NCBI RefSeq assembly: GCF_028694605.1
Contig: NZ_JAQVKP010000002.1
Location: 78,009 to 142,008 of the forward strand
Source: Sulfurimonas sp.
GTDB lineage: Bacteria; Campylobacterota; Campylobacteria; Campylobacterales; Sulfurimonadaceae
Direction of reading: 5' to 3'
Length of the DNA: 64,000 nucleotides
Under the pieces are notes generated by a model. The model made no database searches and had not been told where the DNA came from. It saw only the letters and a program-made list of their open reading frames with translations. This document shows, piece by piece, positions 46,884 through 57,900 of the stretch (positions are counted from its first letter, which is position 1; each line of letters starts with the position of its first letter). A program made the translations under genes and the position numbers.

Positions 46884-46948
46884 TGCTACGTTCATGCTAT
46901 TTTTCTCTTTTAGGATTAGGGTGTTTAAAAAAGAGAAAAGGGAAAAAG

Positions 46949-48295
46949 ATGAAAAAGTATATCGCGCTTAGCGCAGTGGCAATGAGTTTTGTTGCAGCAG
47001 CTTCTTTGAATGGGGCTGATGATTTAAGTGGTATGTTTAGCGGCGGTAAGGCTAGCGGGCAGATACGAGAGTTTAGTATCTCAAGAACTATGGATTATAG
47101 CAATCCTGCTTTAAATGACTATACAAGGAACGCCAATGCAATCGGCGGTTATTTAAAGTATGAGACGGCTGATTTTAAAGGGCTTAGCTTTGGAGCTGCA
47201 TTTTATACGACAAACGGCTTTTTTAATGACAGTCCTAAAACAGACTATACAGAGGTAGATCCTACTCTTCTTGGAGAAAACAACGATAACTACTCTATGC
47301 TTGGAGAGGCGTATATCCAGTATAAAATGGCAAACACGACATTTAAAGCAGGTCGCCAAAGACTAGATACCCCGATGCTTGGAAGCGATGATGCAAGAAT
47401 GGTGCCAAACTTGTTTGAAGCGTATGTTCTTACAAACAAAGACATAGCCAACACTACTCTTATGGCTGCACATGTAACTAAGTTTGCTCAAGGGACGTTC
47501 GGTCGTGCTTACGGTGCAGGCGGGATTTTAGGTTCTACGGCAGGTTACTCTTCATGGGATGCTTCAAATCAAGTCGGCGAATTTAAAAATATGGGAACTT
47601 ATGCGGCAAATGAGTCAACGGATGGCGTAAGCATACTCTCTGCAACACATACATTTAACAAAAACCTAAAAGTACAGCTTTGGGATTACTATGCCCATGA
47701 CATTATGAACACTATTTATGGACAAGTTGACGCTTCTTGGAACTGCTTGGTTACAGATGCTATCAAGCCTTCTCTCTCTATCCAGATGATAAAAGAAAAT
47801 GATATCGGCGATGAACTTCTTGGTAAAATCGACAGCACTTACTGGGCTGCAAAGTTTGATGCTAAGATTCAAAACTTTACGGCTTCTCTTGCTTACTCTC
47901 AAACAAGCAAAAATAGCGCAACGGATGCCGCAAGAGAAAATGCAATCACTTCTACATGGGGCGGTATGCCGGCATTTACTCAGGGTATGGTTACCCGTCA
48001 TATGTTCTTAGCAGGAACAGATGCGGCGAAAGTAGCACTTTCATATAACTTTAAAGATTTGGGTGCAAATGTTTTAGCAACTCTTTACTATGCAGACTTT
48101 GACATGGCAGAAAATAACGGTTATACATTTGACGATGCAAGCGAGAGCGGTTTTGATATTATCTACAAGCCTGCAATCGTTAAAAACTTAGAACTTCGTC
48201 TCCGTGCAAACTATGCGGAAGATTTCAATGTAAATGCAGCTGGTGCAACAACAGGTTGGGATGAGTACAGATTTATCGCTAACTATAACTTTTAA
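46949..48295 (+). CDS. OprD-like outer-membrane porin
   Basis: 448 aa. Signal peptide MKKYIALSAVAMSFVAAASLNGA, then alternating beta-strand pattern with aromatic-rich ends and a C-terminal YRFIANYNF, whose terminal Phe is the outer-membrane-protein sorting signal. The N-terminal KASGQIREFSISRT and KAGRQRLDTPMLGSDDARMVPN resemble OprD-type porins found in Campylobacterota. The ATG at 46949 is preceded by AAGGG; an earlier frame from 46883 is not needed. Position before DUF485 and ActP suggests uptake of acetate or other short carboxylates across the outer membrane. Confidence 0.88.
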   Translation: MKKYIALSAVAMSFVAAASLNGADDLSGMFSGGKASGQIREFSISRTMDYSNPALNDYTRNANAIGGYLKYETADFKGLSFGAAFYTTNGFFNDSPKTDYTEVDPTLLGENNDNYSMLGEAYIQYKMANTTFKAGRQRLDTPMLGSDDARMVPNLFEAYVLTNKDIANTTLMAAHVTKFAQGTFGRAYGAGGILGSTAGYSSWDASNQVGEFKNMGTYAANESTDGVSILSATHTFNKNLKVQLWDYYAHDIMNTIYGQVDASWNCLVTDAIKPSLSIQMIKENDIGDELLGKIDSTYWAAKFDAKIQNFTASLAYSQTSKNSATDAARENAITSTWGGMPAFTQGMVTRHMFLAGTDAAKVALSYNFKDLGANVLATLYYADFDMAENNGYTFDDASESGFDIIYKPAIVKNLELRLRANYAEDFNVNAAGATTGWDEYRFIANYNF

Positions 48296-48305
48296 GGAGT
48301 AAAAG

Positions 48306-48620
48306 ATGAACAAAGAGACTGTTGAAAAAATCAAGTCAAATCCTGACTATCAAAAACTTGTTTCTACAAGAAGCAGTTTTGCCGTGAAGCTCTCCATCAT
48401 GATGCTTGCGGTCTATTTTACATTTATTTTGCTAATCGCATTTGACCCGGCAGTGCTCGGAACTCCTCTATCAGGCGGTTCGGTCACTACTATCGGTATC
48501 CCCGTAGGTATAGGCATTATCATTTTTGCCATCATACTTACCGGAATCTACACAAAAAGAGCTAACGGCGAGTTTGATGAACTCTCAAATAACGTCAAAA
48601 ACTCTATAAAGGAAATTTAA
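48306..48620 (+). CDS. DUF485 inner-membrane protein (YjcH-like)
   Basis: 104 aa with two transmembrane helices (about 26-48 and 60-85) in the DUF485 pattern: [15 protein letters not shown] at the start and [26 protein letters not shown]. YjcH-type proteins are always encoded before ActP symporters. TAAGGAG lies just upstream of the ATG, and its last base is the first base of actP. Confidence 0.92.
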   Translation: MNKETVEKIKSNPDYQKLVSTRSSFAVKLSIMMLAVYFTFILLIAFDPAVLGTPLSGGSVTTIGIPVGIGIIIFAIILTGIYTKRANGEFDELSNNVKNSIKEI

Positions 48621-50287
48621 TGCATAGAATTCTTACCTTTTTACTTCTTGGAACAGGGGCGATTTTCGCTGCTGATGCTATCTCGGGTCAAGTTGAGAAA
48701 CAGGCACTAAACATGTCTGCAATCGTTATGTTTTTAATCTTTGTCGGTGCAACCCTTGGTATCACTTATTGGGCTGCAAAAAAGACAAAGAGCGCAAAAG
48801 ATTTCTACACTGCAGGTGGAGGAATCACGGGCTTTCAAAACGGTATGGCGATAGCGGGGGACTACATGTCTGCTGCTTCATTCCTTGGAATCTCAGGTCT
48901 TGTTTACATGAAAGGTTATGACGGTCTTATCTACTCAATCGGGTTTTTAGTCGGTTGGCCGGTTATCCTTTTTCTTATCGCAGAGCCTCTTAGAAACTTA
49001 GGAAAATATACTTTTGCCGATGTTGCGTCATACAGACTTCAGCAGACTCCTATCCGTACGCTGGCTGCTTCTGGTTCTATCGCAACGGTTATTTTGTATC
49101 TTATCGCACAGATGGTAGGTTCGGGCAAACTCATTCAGCTTCTTTTTGGATTATCCTATGAGATGGCGGTTGTGCTTGTCGGCGTTCTTATGATTCTCTA
49201 TGTTGCTTTTGGCGGTATGCTTGCAACTACTTGGGTTCAAATCATCAAGGCGTTCTTGCTACTCTCTGGTGCATCGTTTATGGCGGTTGCGGTTATGGCG
49301 CATTATGACTTTAGTTTTGGTTCACTTTTCCAACATGCAACAGAGCTTAAGGGCAGTGTAGCTATCATGAGTCCGGGCGGACTTGTAAGCGACCCTATCT
49401 CGGCTATTTCGCTTGCGATTGCGCTAATGTTTGGAACAGCCGGTCTTCCACACATCTTGATGAGATTTTTCACGGTAAATGATGCAAAAGAGGCTCGTAA
49501 ATCAGTTTTCTATGCAACAGGGTTCATCGGGTATTTTTATATCCTGACTTTCATCATCGGTTTTGGCGCTATCGTTATGGTATTTCAAAAACCTGAATAT
49601 TTGGATGCGGCTAAGCATGCTGTAAGTGGCGGATACCCAATCCTTGGCGGAAACAATATGGCGGCTATCCACCTAAGTCATGCAGTGGGTGGTGACTTCT
49701 TCTTAGGATTTATATCAGCGGTTGCGTTTGCTACTATCTTAGCGGTTGTTTCAGGTCTTACTTTGGCAGGTGCATCGGCAATCAGTCACGACCTTTATGC
49801 TTCTGTATTTAGAAAAGGCAAGGTTGACTCTATGATGGAGATGAGAGTTTCTAAAATGGCTACCATCGCTCTTGGTATTATCGCTATCATCGTGGGTATC
49901 GCATTTGAGAACCAAAATATTGCGTTTGTCGTCGGTCTTGCGTTTGCTATCGCTGCATCTGCAAACTTCCCGATTCTTGTTCTCTCAATGTACTGGAGAA
50001 GACTAACAACTCGCGGTGCGGTTATCGGTGGTGCGCTTGGTCTTGCAAGTGCAGTAATCCTTGTGATTTTAAGCCCTGTCGTATGGGTTGATATCCTTAA
50101 AAATGCAGAGGCTATTTTCCCTTATAAGTATCCGGCACTCTTCTCTGTAACACTTGCGTTTGTCGGAACTTGGTTCTTCTCTATTACAGATAAGTCGCAA
50201 GCTGCTCAAGATGAACAAGAGTTGTTTGACGCTCAGTTTATCAGAGCGCAGACTGGTATCGGTGCTGAGGGTGCAGCAAGTCATTAA
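48620..50287 (+). CDS. actP: Cation/acetate symporter ActP
   Basis: 555 aa sodium:solute symporter with 13-14 helices. An N-terminal signal-like helix precedes the SSS core: [31 protein letters not shown], and [17 protein letters not shown] at about 270. Family members import acetate with Na+ or H+. Together with porin, DUF485 and acetyl-CoA synthetase it forms a complete acetate assimilation route. Confidence 0.93.
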   Translation: MHRILTFLLLGTGAIFAADAISGQVEKQALNMSAIVMFLIFVGATLGITYWAAKKTKSAKDFYTAGGGITGFQNGMAIAGDYMSAASFLGISGLVYMKGYDGLIYSIGFLVGWPVILFLIAEPLRNLGKYTFADVASYRLQQTPIRTLAASGSIATVILYLIAQMVGSGKLIQLLFGLSYEMAVVLVGVLMILYVAFGGMLATTWVQIIKAFLLLSGASFMAVAVMAHYDFSFGSLFQHATELKGSVAIMSPGGLVSDPISAISLAIALMFGTAGLPHILMRFFTVNDAKEARKSVFYATGFIGYFYILTFIIGFGAIVMVFQKPEYLDAAKHAVSGGYPILGGNNMAAIHLSHAVGGDFFLGFISAVAFATILAVVSGLTLAGASAISHDLYASVFRKGKVDSMMEMRVSKMATIALGIIAIIVGIAFENQNIAFVVGLAFAIAASANFPILVLSMYWRRLTTRGAVIGGALGLASAVILVILSPVVWVDILKNAEAIFPYKYPALFSVTLAFVGTWFFSITDKSQAAQDEQELFDAQFIRAQTGIGAEGAASH

Positions 50288-50311
50288 CCCACTTATGTAG
50301 TTCCTAATCTC

Positions 50312-50391
50312 AAAAAGCTTGCTTTTTGTAGCTTTAGGGGGTTGTAGGGACTTTAGTCCCTGCCACACAAACGGACGAGTTCGTTTGTGTG
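50312..50391 (+). repeat. Dispersed three-hairpin intergenic repeat, copy 2
   Basis: Hairpin 1 AAAAAGC-TT-GCTTTTT (50312-50327) could terminate actP. The linker GTAGCTTTAGGGGGTTG (50328-50344) is identical to copy 1. Hairpin 2 is AGGGACT-TT-AGTCCCT (50346-50361) and hairpin 3 CACACAAACG/CGTTTGTGTG (50364-50391). Stems differ in sequence from copy 1 but pairing is kept. Confidence 0.75.
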
Positions 50392-50420
50392 TATAACATT
50401 AGATAAAAAGGATATTTCTT

Positions 50421-52235
50421 GTGAGCATACAAGATCAAAGAAAACTTATTGAGTCTATTCATCCGTTTGAGATGTTAAGTGCGACTACTATGGACCATCT
50501 CATGAGCAAAATTGATATCGCTTACTATCCAAACGGCACGCTTCTTATCTCCCCGTCCATCTCCTCTATCGCTTTTTACATTATCATCAAAGGTTCGGTT
50601 ACGGAGTATATAGATGATGAGATTCACAATGTTTACGGTGCTGGCGATAGTTTTGATGCGGATGCGCTTATCTATGGAGATACAAAAGCAAAATTTATCG
50701 TGGATGAAGACCTTATCTGTTATGAGATAAAAAAAGAGGATTTTTTGGATCTTATGCAGGACAAAAAAGTTCAAAGCTACTTTTTGCAAGATTTTATCAC
50801 TCGTCATCAACAGCTCAAAGAGTATGACCAGCAGAGCGATTTATCGCCGTTTCTTATCTCAAAGATTTCCGATATCTTTTTACATACGGCGTGCGTTGTA
50901 AGCGGTGATACTACGATACTTGAAGCACTCCACAAACAGCAGGAACTAAGAGCAAAAGTTATCATCGTAAAAGAGGCTGACGGCTACTCTATCGTAACAG
51001 ATACAAACCTAAGAGAGAGAGTGCTTTTGGGCGACAACGACATAAGCAAAAAAATCTCCGCTATCGCATCCAAAAATCTCATCACCGTAGATATCGGCGA
51101 CTTTTTGTTCAATGCGCTTCTGCTTATGACGCACAACGGCATAAAAAGAGTTGTCGTTCTTGATAATGAGAAGATAGTAGGGGTACTGGAGCAGATGGAT
51201 TTGCTTAGTTATTTTGCGAGCCATTCGCATCTTGTTGCCGTGCAGATAGACAAAGCCTCATCGTTGGATGACCTTAAAGTGATTGATAAAGATTTTAGAA
51301 ACCTTATAGTGACACTCCGTGCAAAAGGTGTAAAAGTCCGCTATATCACAAAACTTGTCGCAACGCTCAACTTCAAAATCTATAAAAAAGTTTTCGAGAT
51401 GTGCGTGAGTGAGGAGTTAAGAGACAAATGTGCGCTTATCGTTATGGGAAGCGAGGGCAGAGAAGACCAGACTCTCAGAAGCGATCAGGACAATGCTCTT
51501 GTCATCAAAAACGGTGTCGATAGAGAACTCTTTAGTGAACCCATGATGCGATTAAACAGCTATTTGCTAGAGCTTGGTTTTCCAAAATGCAACGGCAATG
51601 TCATGGTAAGCAATGAGTACTGGCGACGAGATGTTGTCTCGTATAAGGAGCTTATCGAAAAGTGGACTTACGACATGAGCGATGAGAGCGTGCAAAATCT
51701 AAGTATCTTTTTGGATGCGAAGTGTGTTGCGGGGGATTGTGAACTGCTAAGTGAGCTGACAGAATATCTTCATAGCAGATTTCATGCAAGAGACGATGTT
51801 TTGGCGCACATAGCAAAAGCGGTGCTTAACTTTGAGACACCGCTCTCTCTCTTTTCGGGTTTTGTGCTTGAAAAAGAGTACAACAATAGACTTGATTTGA
51901 AAAAAGGGGGCATTTTTGCGCTTGTGCATGGAGTAAGAACACTTGCTCTTCAGTATGAGATAAAAGTGACCAACACGACGGAGCGCATCAAAGAGCTTAA
52001 CAACCTCGGAGTGATAGACAAAACATTTGCAACGGAGCTTATAGAGAGTTTTGACACGCTAAGCTCCATTCGCCTCAAAGCGATGCTTGAAGCAAAAACC
52101 ATAGAAGAAGCAAACTTTATCAACCCCAGAACACTGGAAAAAAACCAAAGAGACTTGCTAAAAGACAGCTTTAAAATCATTAACAAGTTCAAAAAGTTTA
52201 TGAGTTTTCATTTTCACTTAAACATGGTTGTCTAA
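50421..52235 (+). CDS. cNMP-binding/CBS/DUF294 nucleotidyltransferase-like signalling protein
   Basis: 604 aa cytoplasmic. An N-terminal cyclic-nucleotide-binding-like beta-roll (about 20-125), a CBS pair (about 155-275), then a DUF294 putative nucleotidyltransferase domain with GSEGREDQTLRSDQDNA at about 350-367, the GlnD-like catalytic motif, and a helical DUF294-C domain. Start is GTG at 50421 with AAGGA upstream. Genes of this type often accompany ActP/Acs and the DnaQ-like exonuclease that follows, so a regulatory role in acetate use is likely; its ligand and target are unknown. Confidence 0.88.
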   Translation: MSIQDQRKLIESIHPFEMLSATTMDHLMSKIDIAYYPNGTLLISPSISSIAFYIIIKGSVTEYIDDEIHNVYGAGDSFDADALIYGDTKAKFIVDEDLICYEIKKEDFLDLMQDKKVQSYFLQDFITRHQQLKEYDQQSDLSPFLISKISDIFLHTACVVSGDTTILEALHKQQELRAKVIIVKEADGYSIVTDTNLRERVLLGDNDISKKISAIASKNLITVDIGDFLFNALLLMTHNGIKRVVVLDNEKIVGVLEQMDLLSYFASHSHLVAVQIDKASSLDDLKVIDKDFRNLIVTLRAKGVKVRYITKLVATLNFKIYKKVFEMCVSEELRDKCALIVMGSEGREDQTLRSDQDNALVIKNGVDRELFSEPMMRLNSYLLELGFPKCNGNVMVSNEYWRRDVVSYKELIEKWTYDMSDESVQNLSIFLDAKCVAGDCELLSELTEYLHSRFHARDDVLAHIAKAVLNFETPLSLFSGFVLEKEYNNRLDLKKGGIFALVHGVRTLALQYEIKVTNTTERIKELNNLGVIDKTFATELIESFDTLSSIRLKAMLEAKTIEEANFINPRTLEKNQRDLLKDSFKIINKFKKFMSFHFHLNMVV

Positions 52236-52236
52236 G

Positions 52237-52857
52237 ATGTTTGGTTTTTTCTCAAAACTCAAGGCAAATGCGAACCGCAAAAAGCTCAAAGATGAGAAGT
52301 TTGCGTTTTTGTTTGATGCAGACACAAGCGGCGAGTTCGTTGTTATCGACACAGAGACAACGGGGCTTGATGTGAGCAAAGATGAGATACTCTCCATTGG
52401 AGCGGTAAAGATAAAAGATAACAAGATACTCTCATCGCAGACTTTTGAGGTTTTTTTGCAAAACTCCAAAGAGATAAGCGGCGAGAGTATCAAAATTCAC
52501 GGGATTCGCCCCGTTGATTTGAAAAATGCCAAAACAACAAAGGAGGGGATTGAGGAGTTTTTACATTTTGTAGGTTCAAGAGCATTGGTAGGGTACTATT
52601 TGGAGTTTGATGTAAACATGATAAATAGATACACAAAAGAGATGCTAGGCATCACATTGCCAAATAGGATGATTGAAGTTTCTGAAATATACTTTGATAA
52701 AACGATTTCATTGATACCGCAAGGAAATATTGATTTGCGGTTTGATACAATCTTGAAAAAGTGCGGTGTCCCAAATATGGGAGTGCATAATGCCGTCAAT
52801 GACGCAATCATGACGGCGATGATATATTTAAAATTAACCATAGGAGAAAAGAAATGA
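52237..52857 (+). CDS. DnaQ-like 3'-5' exonuclease
   Basis: 206 aa. The DEDDh exonuclease motifs are [12 protein letters not shown] (Exo I, Asp and Glu), [14 protein letters not shown] (Exo II) and [16 protein letters not shown] (Exo III, with His and Asp; the preceding His acts as base). It is the conserved third partner of CBS-DUF294 and ActP clusters and not the replicative epsilon subunit. ATG at 52237 is 1 bp after the upstream stop, and its last 4 bp overlap acsA. Confidence 0.88.
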   Translation: MFGFFSKLKANANRKKLKDEKFAFLFDADTSGEFVVIDTETTGLDVSKDEILSIGAVKIKDNKILSSQTFEVFLQNSKEISGESIKIHGIRPVDLKNAKTTKEGIEEFLHFVGSRALVGYYLEFDVNMINRYTKEMLGITLPNRMIEVSEIYFDKTISLIPQGNIDLRFDTILKKCGVPNMGVHNAVNDAIMTAMIYLKLTIGEKK

Positions 52858-54809
52858 ATAGAGAAGTTTTTAAACCAAACAAAGAGTTTAGCAAAAATGC
52901 TAGAATAAAAAATATGTGTGAGTACCAAGAGTTGCAAGATTTTGCAACAAATGATTATGAGGGCTTTTGGGGAAGTTACGCAAAAGAAAAACTAGAGTGG
53001 ATGGTGCCGTTTACAAATGTACTTGATGAGAGCAACTATCCGTTTGTAAAGTGGTTCGAGGGTGGAAAGCTCAATGTCTCAGTTCAGTGTATCGACCGTC
53101 ACTTAAAGAGCCGTAAAAACAAAGCCGCTATCATTTTTGAGGGTGACAGAGGCGATAAGCAAATCATAACTTATCTTGAACTTTACTACAATGTAAACAA
53201 GTTTGCAAATCTTCTTAAAAATGAGTTTGGCGTACAAAAGGGTGATAGAGTTGTTATCTATATGCCTATGATACCTGAAGCTGCGTATGCAATGCTTGCT
53301 TGTGCTAGAATAGGTGCTATCCACTCTATCGTATTTGGCGGTTTCTCTGCTGAGGCACTAAAAGACAGAATCATCGATGCCGAGGCAAGAGTAGTTATCA
53401 CGGCTGATGGAGCATTTAGAAAAGATAAACCTTATATGCTAAAACCTGTAGTAGATGAGGCACTAAAGGGCGAAACTCCTGTAAAAAAAGTTTTGGTTGT
53501 TCAGAGAAACGGCGAAGATGTAACATGGGTTGCAGGGCGTGACTACTCATACAACGAGCTTATCAAGCATCAAAGCGTTACTTGTGAACCGGAAGTTATG
53601 GATGCAGAAGATCCACTGTTTTTACTATACACTTCAGGAAGTACGGGTAAACCAAAAGGTGTTCAACATAACCAAGCAGGTTATATACTTTGGGCACAGA
53701 TGACTATGGAGTGGGTATTTGATGTAAAAGAGAACGACACTTACTGGTGTACTGCCGATGTGGGCTGGATCACAGGGCATACTTACATAGTGTACGGACC
53801 TCTTGCGATGGGTGCAACTACGATTATGTTTGAGGGTGTTCCAACTTACCCGGATGCGGGAAGACCTTGGAAAATGGTAGAAGAGTATAAAGTAAATCAG
53901 TTCTATACCGCTCCAACAGCTATAAGAGTGCTTCATAAAACAGGAGAAGCTGAACCTGCTAAGTACGATTTATCTAGCTTAAAAGTTCTTGGAACGGTAG
54001 GTGAGCCAATCGACCCACCGGCGTGGAAATGGTACTATGAGGCTATCGGCGGAAGTAAATGTGCAATCGTTGATACTTACTGGCAAACTGAAACAGGCGG
54101 ACATATAGTCTCTCCTCTACCGGGGGCTACACCTATCAAACCTGCTTGTGCGACATTTCCTCTACCGGGTATCATGGCAGAGATTCTTGATGAAAACGGC
54201 GTTAAATCCGAAGTCGGTGAGAAAGGGTTTATGTGTGTAACTCGCCCTTGGCCTTCTATGATAAGAAACATCTGGGGCGATAGCGATAGATTTGTAAAAT
54301 CGTACTTCGGTGATGTTAAAAAAGATGGCAAACCTGTTTATTTCACGGGAGACGGTGCATTCTATGATGAAGAGGGCTATATAACTATCACAGGTAGAAC
54401 AGACGATGTTATCAATGTTTCAGGTCACAGAATGGGAACTGCCGAAGTTGAAGCAGCTATCAAAAAACATCCAAATGTTGCAGAAGTCGCAGTTGTAGGT
54501 AAACCGCATGAGATTAAAGGCGAGGGTATATTTGCTTATATCGTTCTAAAATCAGACAGCGGTATAGCGGACGAAGTAGAAGAGGTAAAAGCTATAAACA
54601 AAGTTATCCAAAAAGAGATAGGAAATATCGCTTTATGTGATGATGTTGTTTTTGTAAGCGGACTTCCTAAAACTCGCTCAGGTAAGATTATGAGAAGAAT
54701 CCTTAGAGCCATAGCAAAAGGCGAAGAGATAACACAAGACACTTCTACACTAGAAGATCCGTCTGTTGTAGCAGCTATCATCGCTTCGGTTCAGTCTTGT
54801 AAGCTGTAA
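52854..54809 (+). CDS. acsA: Acetyl-CoA synthetase (AMP-forming)
   Basis: 651 aa, usual Acs length. Acyl-adenylate motif [16 protein letters not shown] (P-loop), [11 protein letters not shown], and the hinge/C-terminal [21 protein letters not shown]. The C-terminal [12 protein letters not shown] carries the Lys that is acetylated in other Acs enzymes. It activates acetate to acetyl-CoA. Last gene of the acetate module; a hairpin follows. Confidence 0.97.
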   Translation: MNREVFKPNKEFSKNARIKNMCEYQELQDFATNDYEGFWGSYAKEKLEWMVPFTNVLDESNYPFVKWFEGGKLNVSVQCIDRHLKSRKNKAAIIFEGDRGDKQIITYLELYYNVNKFANLLKNEFGVQKGDRVVIYMPMIPEAAYAMLACARIGAIHSIVFGGFSAEALKDRIIDAEARVVITADGAFRKDKPYMLKPVVDEALKGETPVKKVLVVQRNGEDVTWVAGRDYSYNELIKHQSVTCEPEVMDAEDPLFLLYTSGSTGKPKGVQHNQAGYILWAQMTMEWVFDVKENDTYWCTADVGWITGHTYIVYGPLAMGATTIMFEGVPTYPDAGRPWKMVEEYKVNQFYTAPTAIRVLHKTGEAEPAKYDLSSLKVLGTVGEPIDPPAWKWYYEAIGGSKCAIVDTYWQTETGGHIVSPLPGATPIKPACATFPLPGIMAEILDENGVKSEVGEKGFMCVTRPWPSMIRNIWGDSDRFVKSYFGDVKKDGKPVYFTGDGAFYDEEGYITITGRTDDVINVSGHRMGTAEVEAAIKKHPNVAEVAVVGKPHEIKGEGIFAYIVLKSDSGIADEVEEVKAINKVIQKEIGNIALCDDVVFVSGLPKTRSGKIMRRILRAIAKGEEITQDTSTLEDPSVVAAIIASVQSCKL

Positions 54810-54818
54810 AAATTTCCC

Positions 54819-54845
54819 CTACAGAGCATAGTTTATGCGCTGTAG
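54819..54845 (+). terminator. Hairpin downstream of acsA
   Basis: CTACAG+GCATA paired with TATGC+CTGTAG across one A-G mismatch and a 3-nt loop, with a seven-T run 17 bp later (54863-54869). It separates acsA from the cas operon. The distance to the T-run makes classic termination uncertain. Confidence 0.5.
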
Positions 54846-54881
54846 CTAACATCAAAAAATACTTTTTTTCACGGTTTATGA

Positions 54882-54887
54882 TATACT
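54882..54887 (+). promoter_or_regulatory. -10 element of the cas operon
   Basis: TATACT, predicted start about 54894, leaving a ~20-nt leader to the cas9 ATG at 54915. No -35 match is evident. Ribosome site is weak (GGA). Confidence 0.45.
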
Positions 54888-54914
54888 GCACTAAAAAAGT
54901 ATGGATTATATAGC

Positions 54915-57900
54915 ATGACATCTGTTTTAAGTTTAGATTTGGGCGGTAAAAATACTGGGTTTTTTAGTTTTACATCGCAAGATGTTTCAAAAATAGAGGA
55001 TTTTCAATCAGGCACTATCATCTATCATGAGAGTTTTGTGTTATCGCAAGTTGGGCGAAGAGGCAAAAGGCATACAAAACGGAATAATCTAAGAAACAAA
55101 CTTGTCAAGCGGTTATTTTTACTGATTTTGCAAAAACATTATGGTTTAGATTTGCAATTTTTACCAGATGAGATTTTGGGGCTTTTTAATAAGCGGGGTT
55201 ATACCTATGCTAGTTTTGAAATTGATGATGACAAAAGAGAAAAACTAGAAAGCGATGAGTTAAGAGAAGTTTTAGAGGATAGGTTTGGGCAAATTACTCA
55301 AGATAGTATCGAGAGGTTTTTAACTGATTTTGCTTCAAATGAAGATGAATTCAAAAAGTTTTTTGGAGAATTTAAATTTTTTAAAGAAGAAAAATCAAAA
55401 GAGAAACTATCAAAAGAGTTAAAAAGTGGACTAAAAATCGTAGAAGATATTTTAAATGACCACGATAAGCAACAAAATCAAGGCAATCTTCCACGAGCAA
55501 AATATTTTACAGAGCTTAATCTTGAGATAGTTCAAAACGAAAAAATTCAAGAATTTTTTAGAACTCATAATCTTCAAATACAAGATATCCAAAATCTTAT
55601 AGGTAATCTTTCAAACTATCAACTAAAAGAGCTAAGAAGATATTTTAACGATATTGCTATGAAAAATAGCGATATTTGGAAGCCTGAACAACTTCACAAA
55701 GTGACTTGGAGGTTTATACAGAGTTGGCATTCAAAAAATGACGAAGATAAAGTAAGACAAAAAGAGAATTTAAAAGAGTTAAAAGCTAAAAATATTATAG
55801 AATTTTTAACCTCTACAAATCCGATAATGACAATTCCACCATATGATGATATGAATAATCGTGGAGCCGTAAAGTGCCAAACTTTAAGGCTTAATGAAGA
55901 GTATTTAAACAAGTATTTACCAAATTGGAGAAATATTACAGAGAAATTAGCAAGTGAAAATCAAAAAGAGAATTTAGAAGACTCAACAGTAAGAGGATAT
56001 AGTACAGATAGCACTCTTTTACACCGTATTTTGGATACTTCAAGTCAAATTGATGAATACGAACTAAGAGCAGAAAAACCATCATTATTACTTCAAAAAA
56101 CTTTAGGAAGTGATACTGAAAAATTTCATAGTGTTGCAAAAGAGTATTATGAACTTATTCGTTCAAAGGTGAGAACAGGTATTTGGACTTCATCAGATGA
56201 TATGCTCAAAAAGTGCGACCACAATCCACCCTATAAAAACAACCAAATCCACAATCTTGTCGCTGGGATTTTAGGGGTTAAAATATCTTCTGAGCAGTTT
56301 GAAAAATTTGAAACTGAGCTTTGGAATGCAAAATTTGGAAATAAAAAACTCTCAAGTTACTGTAAAAACATAGAAGAACTTAGAAAATCTCATGGAAACC
56401 TTTTCAAATCATACATCGAAGAGCTTTTCAAAGAGGACAAAAAAGAGTTTACAAAAGATGAGCAAAATGATAAAAAACTTCTTGATTTAAAAGTTTTAAA
56501 TGAGTGGGTAGAAAAAATCAGAGAAATTTTTGGTATTGAAGAGAAATACAGAGCAAGATTTAACAATCACTTTTCAATGGCACAGCTTCACACCATCATC
56601 GACACAAAAAGAAGCGGATTTAATAGCACTTGCAAATGGTGTAGTGCTGAAAATCAATACAGGGCTTCAACAAATATAGAGATAAATCAAGAAACCGGCG
56701 AAGTTATTACTAATGCAAACTGCCAACGACTTCCGGCAGATACACAAAGACCTTTTTCTGGCAAGATAGAACGATACATAGATAAATTAGGCTATGAAAT
56801 AGCAAAAATTAAAGCCAAAGAGATAGAGGCGATTGATGATAAAAAGATAGATTTAAAAATCATATTAGAGCAAAATGCTTTTGAATATGAAGAATCTATA
56901 CGAAGTGCTAAAATAAAAAATGCCAATGCTAAAGCAAAAAAATCTCTTGAAGATGCAACAGTAAAATACAAAAAAAGTTTAGATGATAAATCTGATAGGA
57001 TAAAAGCTTTTAGTAGTGGAATATGTCCATATTGTGGCGAAAATTTAGGAGATGATGGCGAAATAGACCATATTTTACCAAGAAGTTATACACTGAAAAA
57101 ATATGACACGGTTTTTAATAGTGAGGGCAATTTGCTTTTTGTACACCAAAAGTGTAACCAAGCAAAACTTGCAAAAACAAACTATACTTTGCAAGATTTA
57201 AAAATAGATATTTCTCAAAAATGGATAGAAGAACAAATAGCAACTATCAAAAACTATAAGACTTTTACTATTCTTACCCAACCACAACAAAAAGCTTTTA
57301 AGTATGCCCTGTTTTTAAATGCTAACAATAAAGCTTATCAAAAAGTAGTCGGTTGGCTGCGAACCGACCAAAGCTCAAGAGTAAACGGTACACAAAAATA
57401 TTTAGCAAAAAAAATCCAAGAAAAATTAAAAGCGATGCTTCCAAACAAAGAGTTTGATTTTGAGTTTATTTTGGCTGATGCGAACGATGTTCATGATTTG
57501 AGAAATACTTATGCAAAAGAAAATCCGCTTCTTCAAAAACCAGATACTCAACCCCCATCAAGCCATACCATAGATGCGATTATGGCATTCTTGAGCGTGT
57601 ATCCAAAAGTGGCAAGAAAAGAAGAGCTTCCGAACAGTCAAAAAGTTATCCAATGGATAGAGATAAACAACATAAAAACAAAGTCAAAAGGCAAAATCGA
57701 TAAAGACAAGATAGCAAATCTTGGAGGAACTACGATTTTTAAAGATAGTATCTATCAAGAGAGGTTCGCACCAATTTACGAGTTTGAGAAGAAGTTCTAC
57801 ACAGGATTTGTGAGTGCAGGAACAAAACCAAATTTTGATAATTGTAATGAGATAAAACAAAAAGATTTTGAGAGTGTAAAACCGTATTTTAAAAACAAAA

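Noticed and set aside
50069..50368. Minus-strand 99-aa frame over the end of actP
   Set aside because: Overlaps actP and starts in repeat copy 2; its MWQGLKSLQPPKAT start is the translation of the repeat, also seen near 3.9 kb.
54838..54850. CGCTGTAGCTA before cas9, resembling part of the CRISPR repeat (CGCTTAGCTA), as a possible scaRNA/tracr-L regulatory target
   Set aside because: Only ~10 bp with an insertion, and it is explained as the 3' arm of the acsA hairpin.
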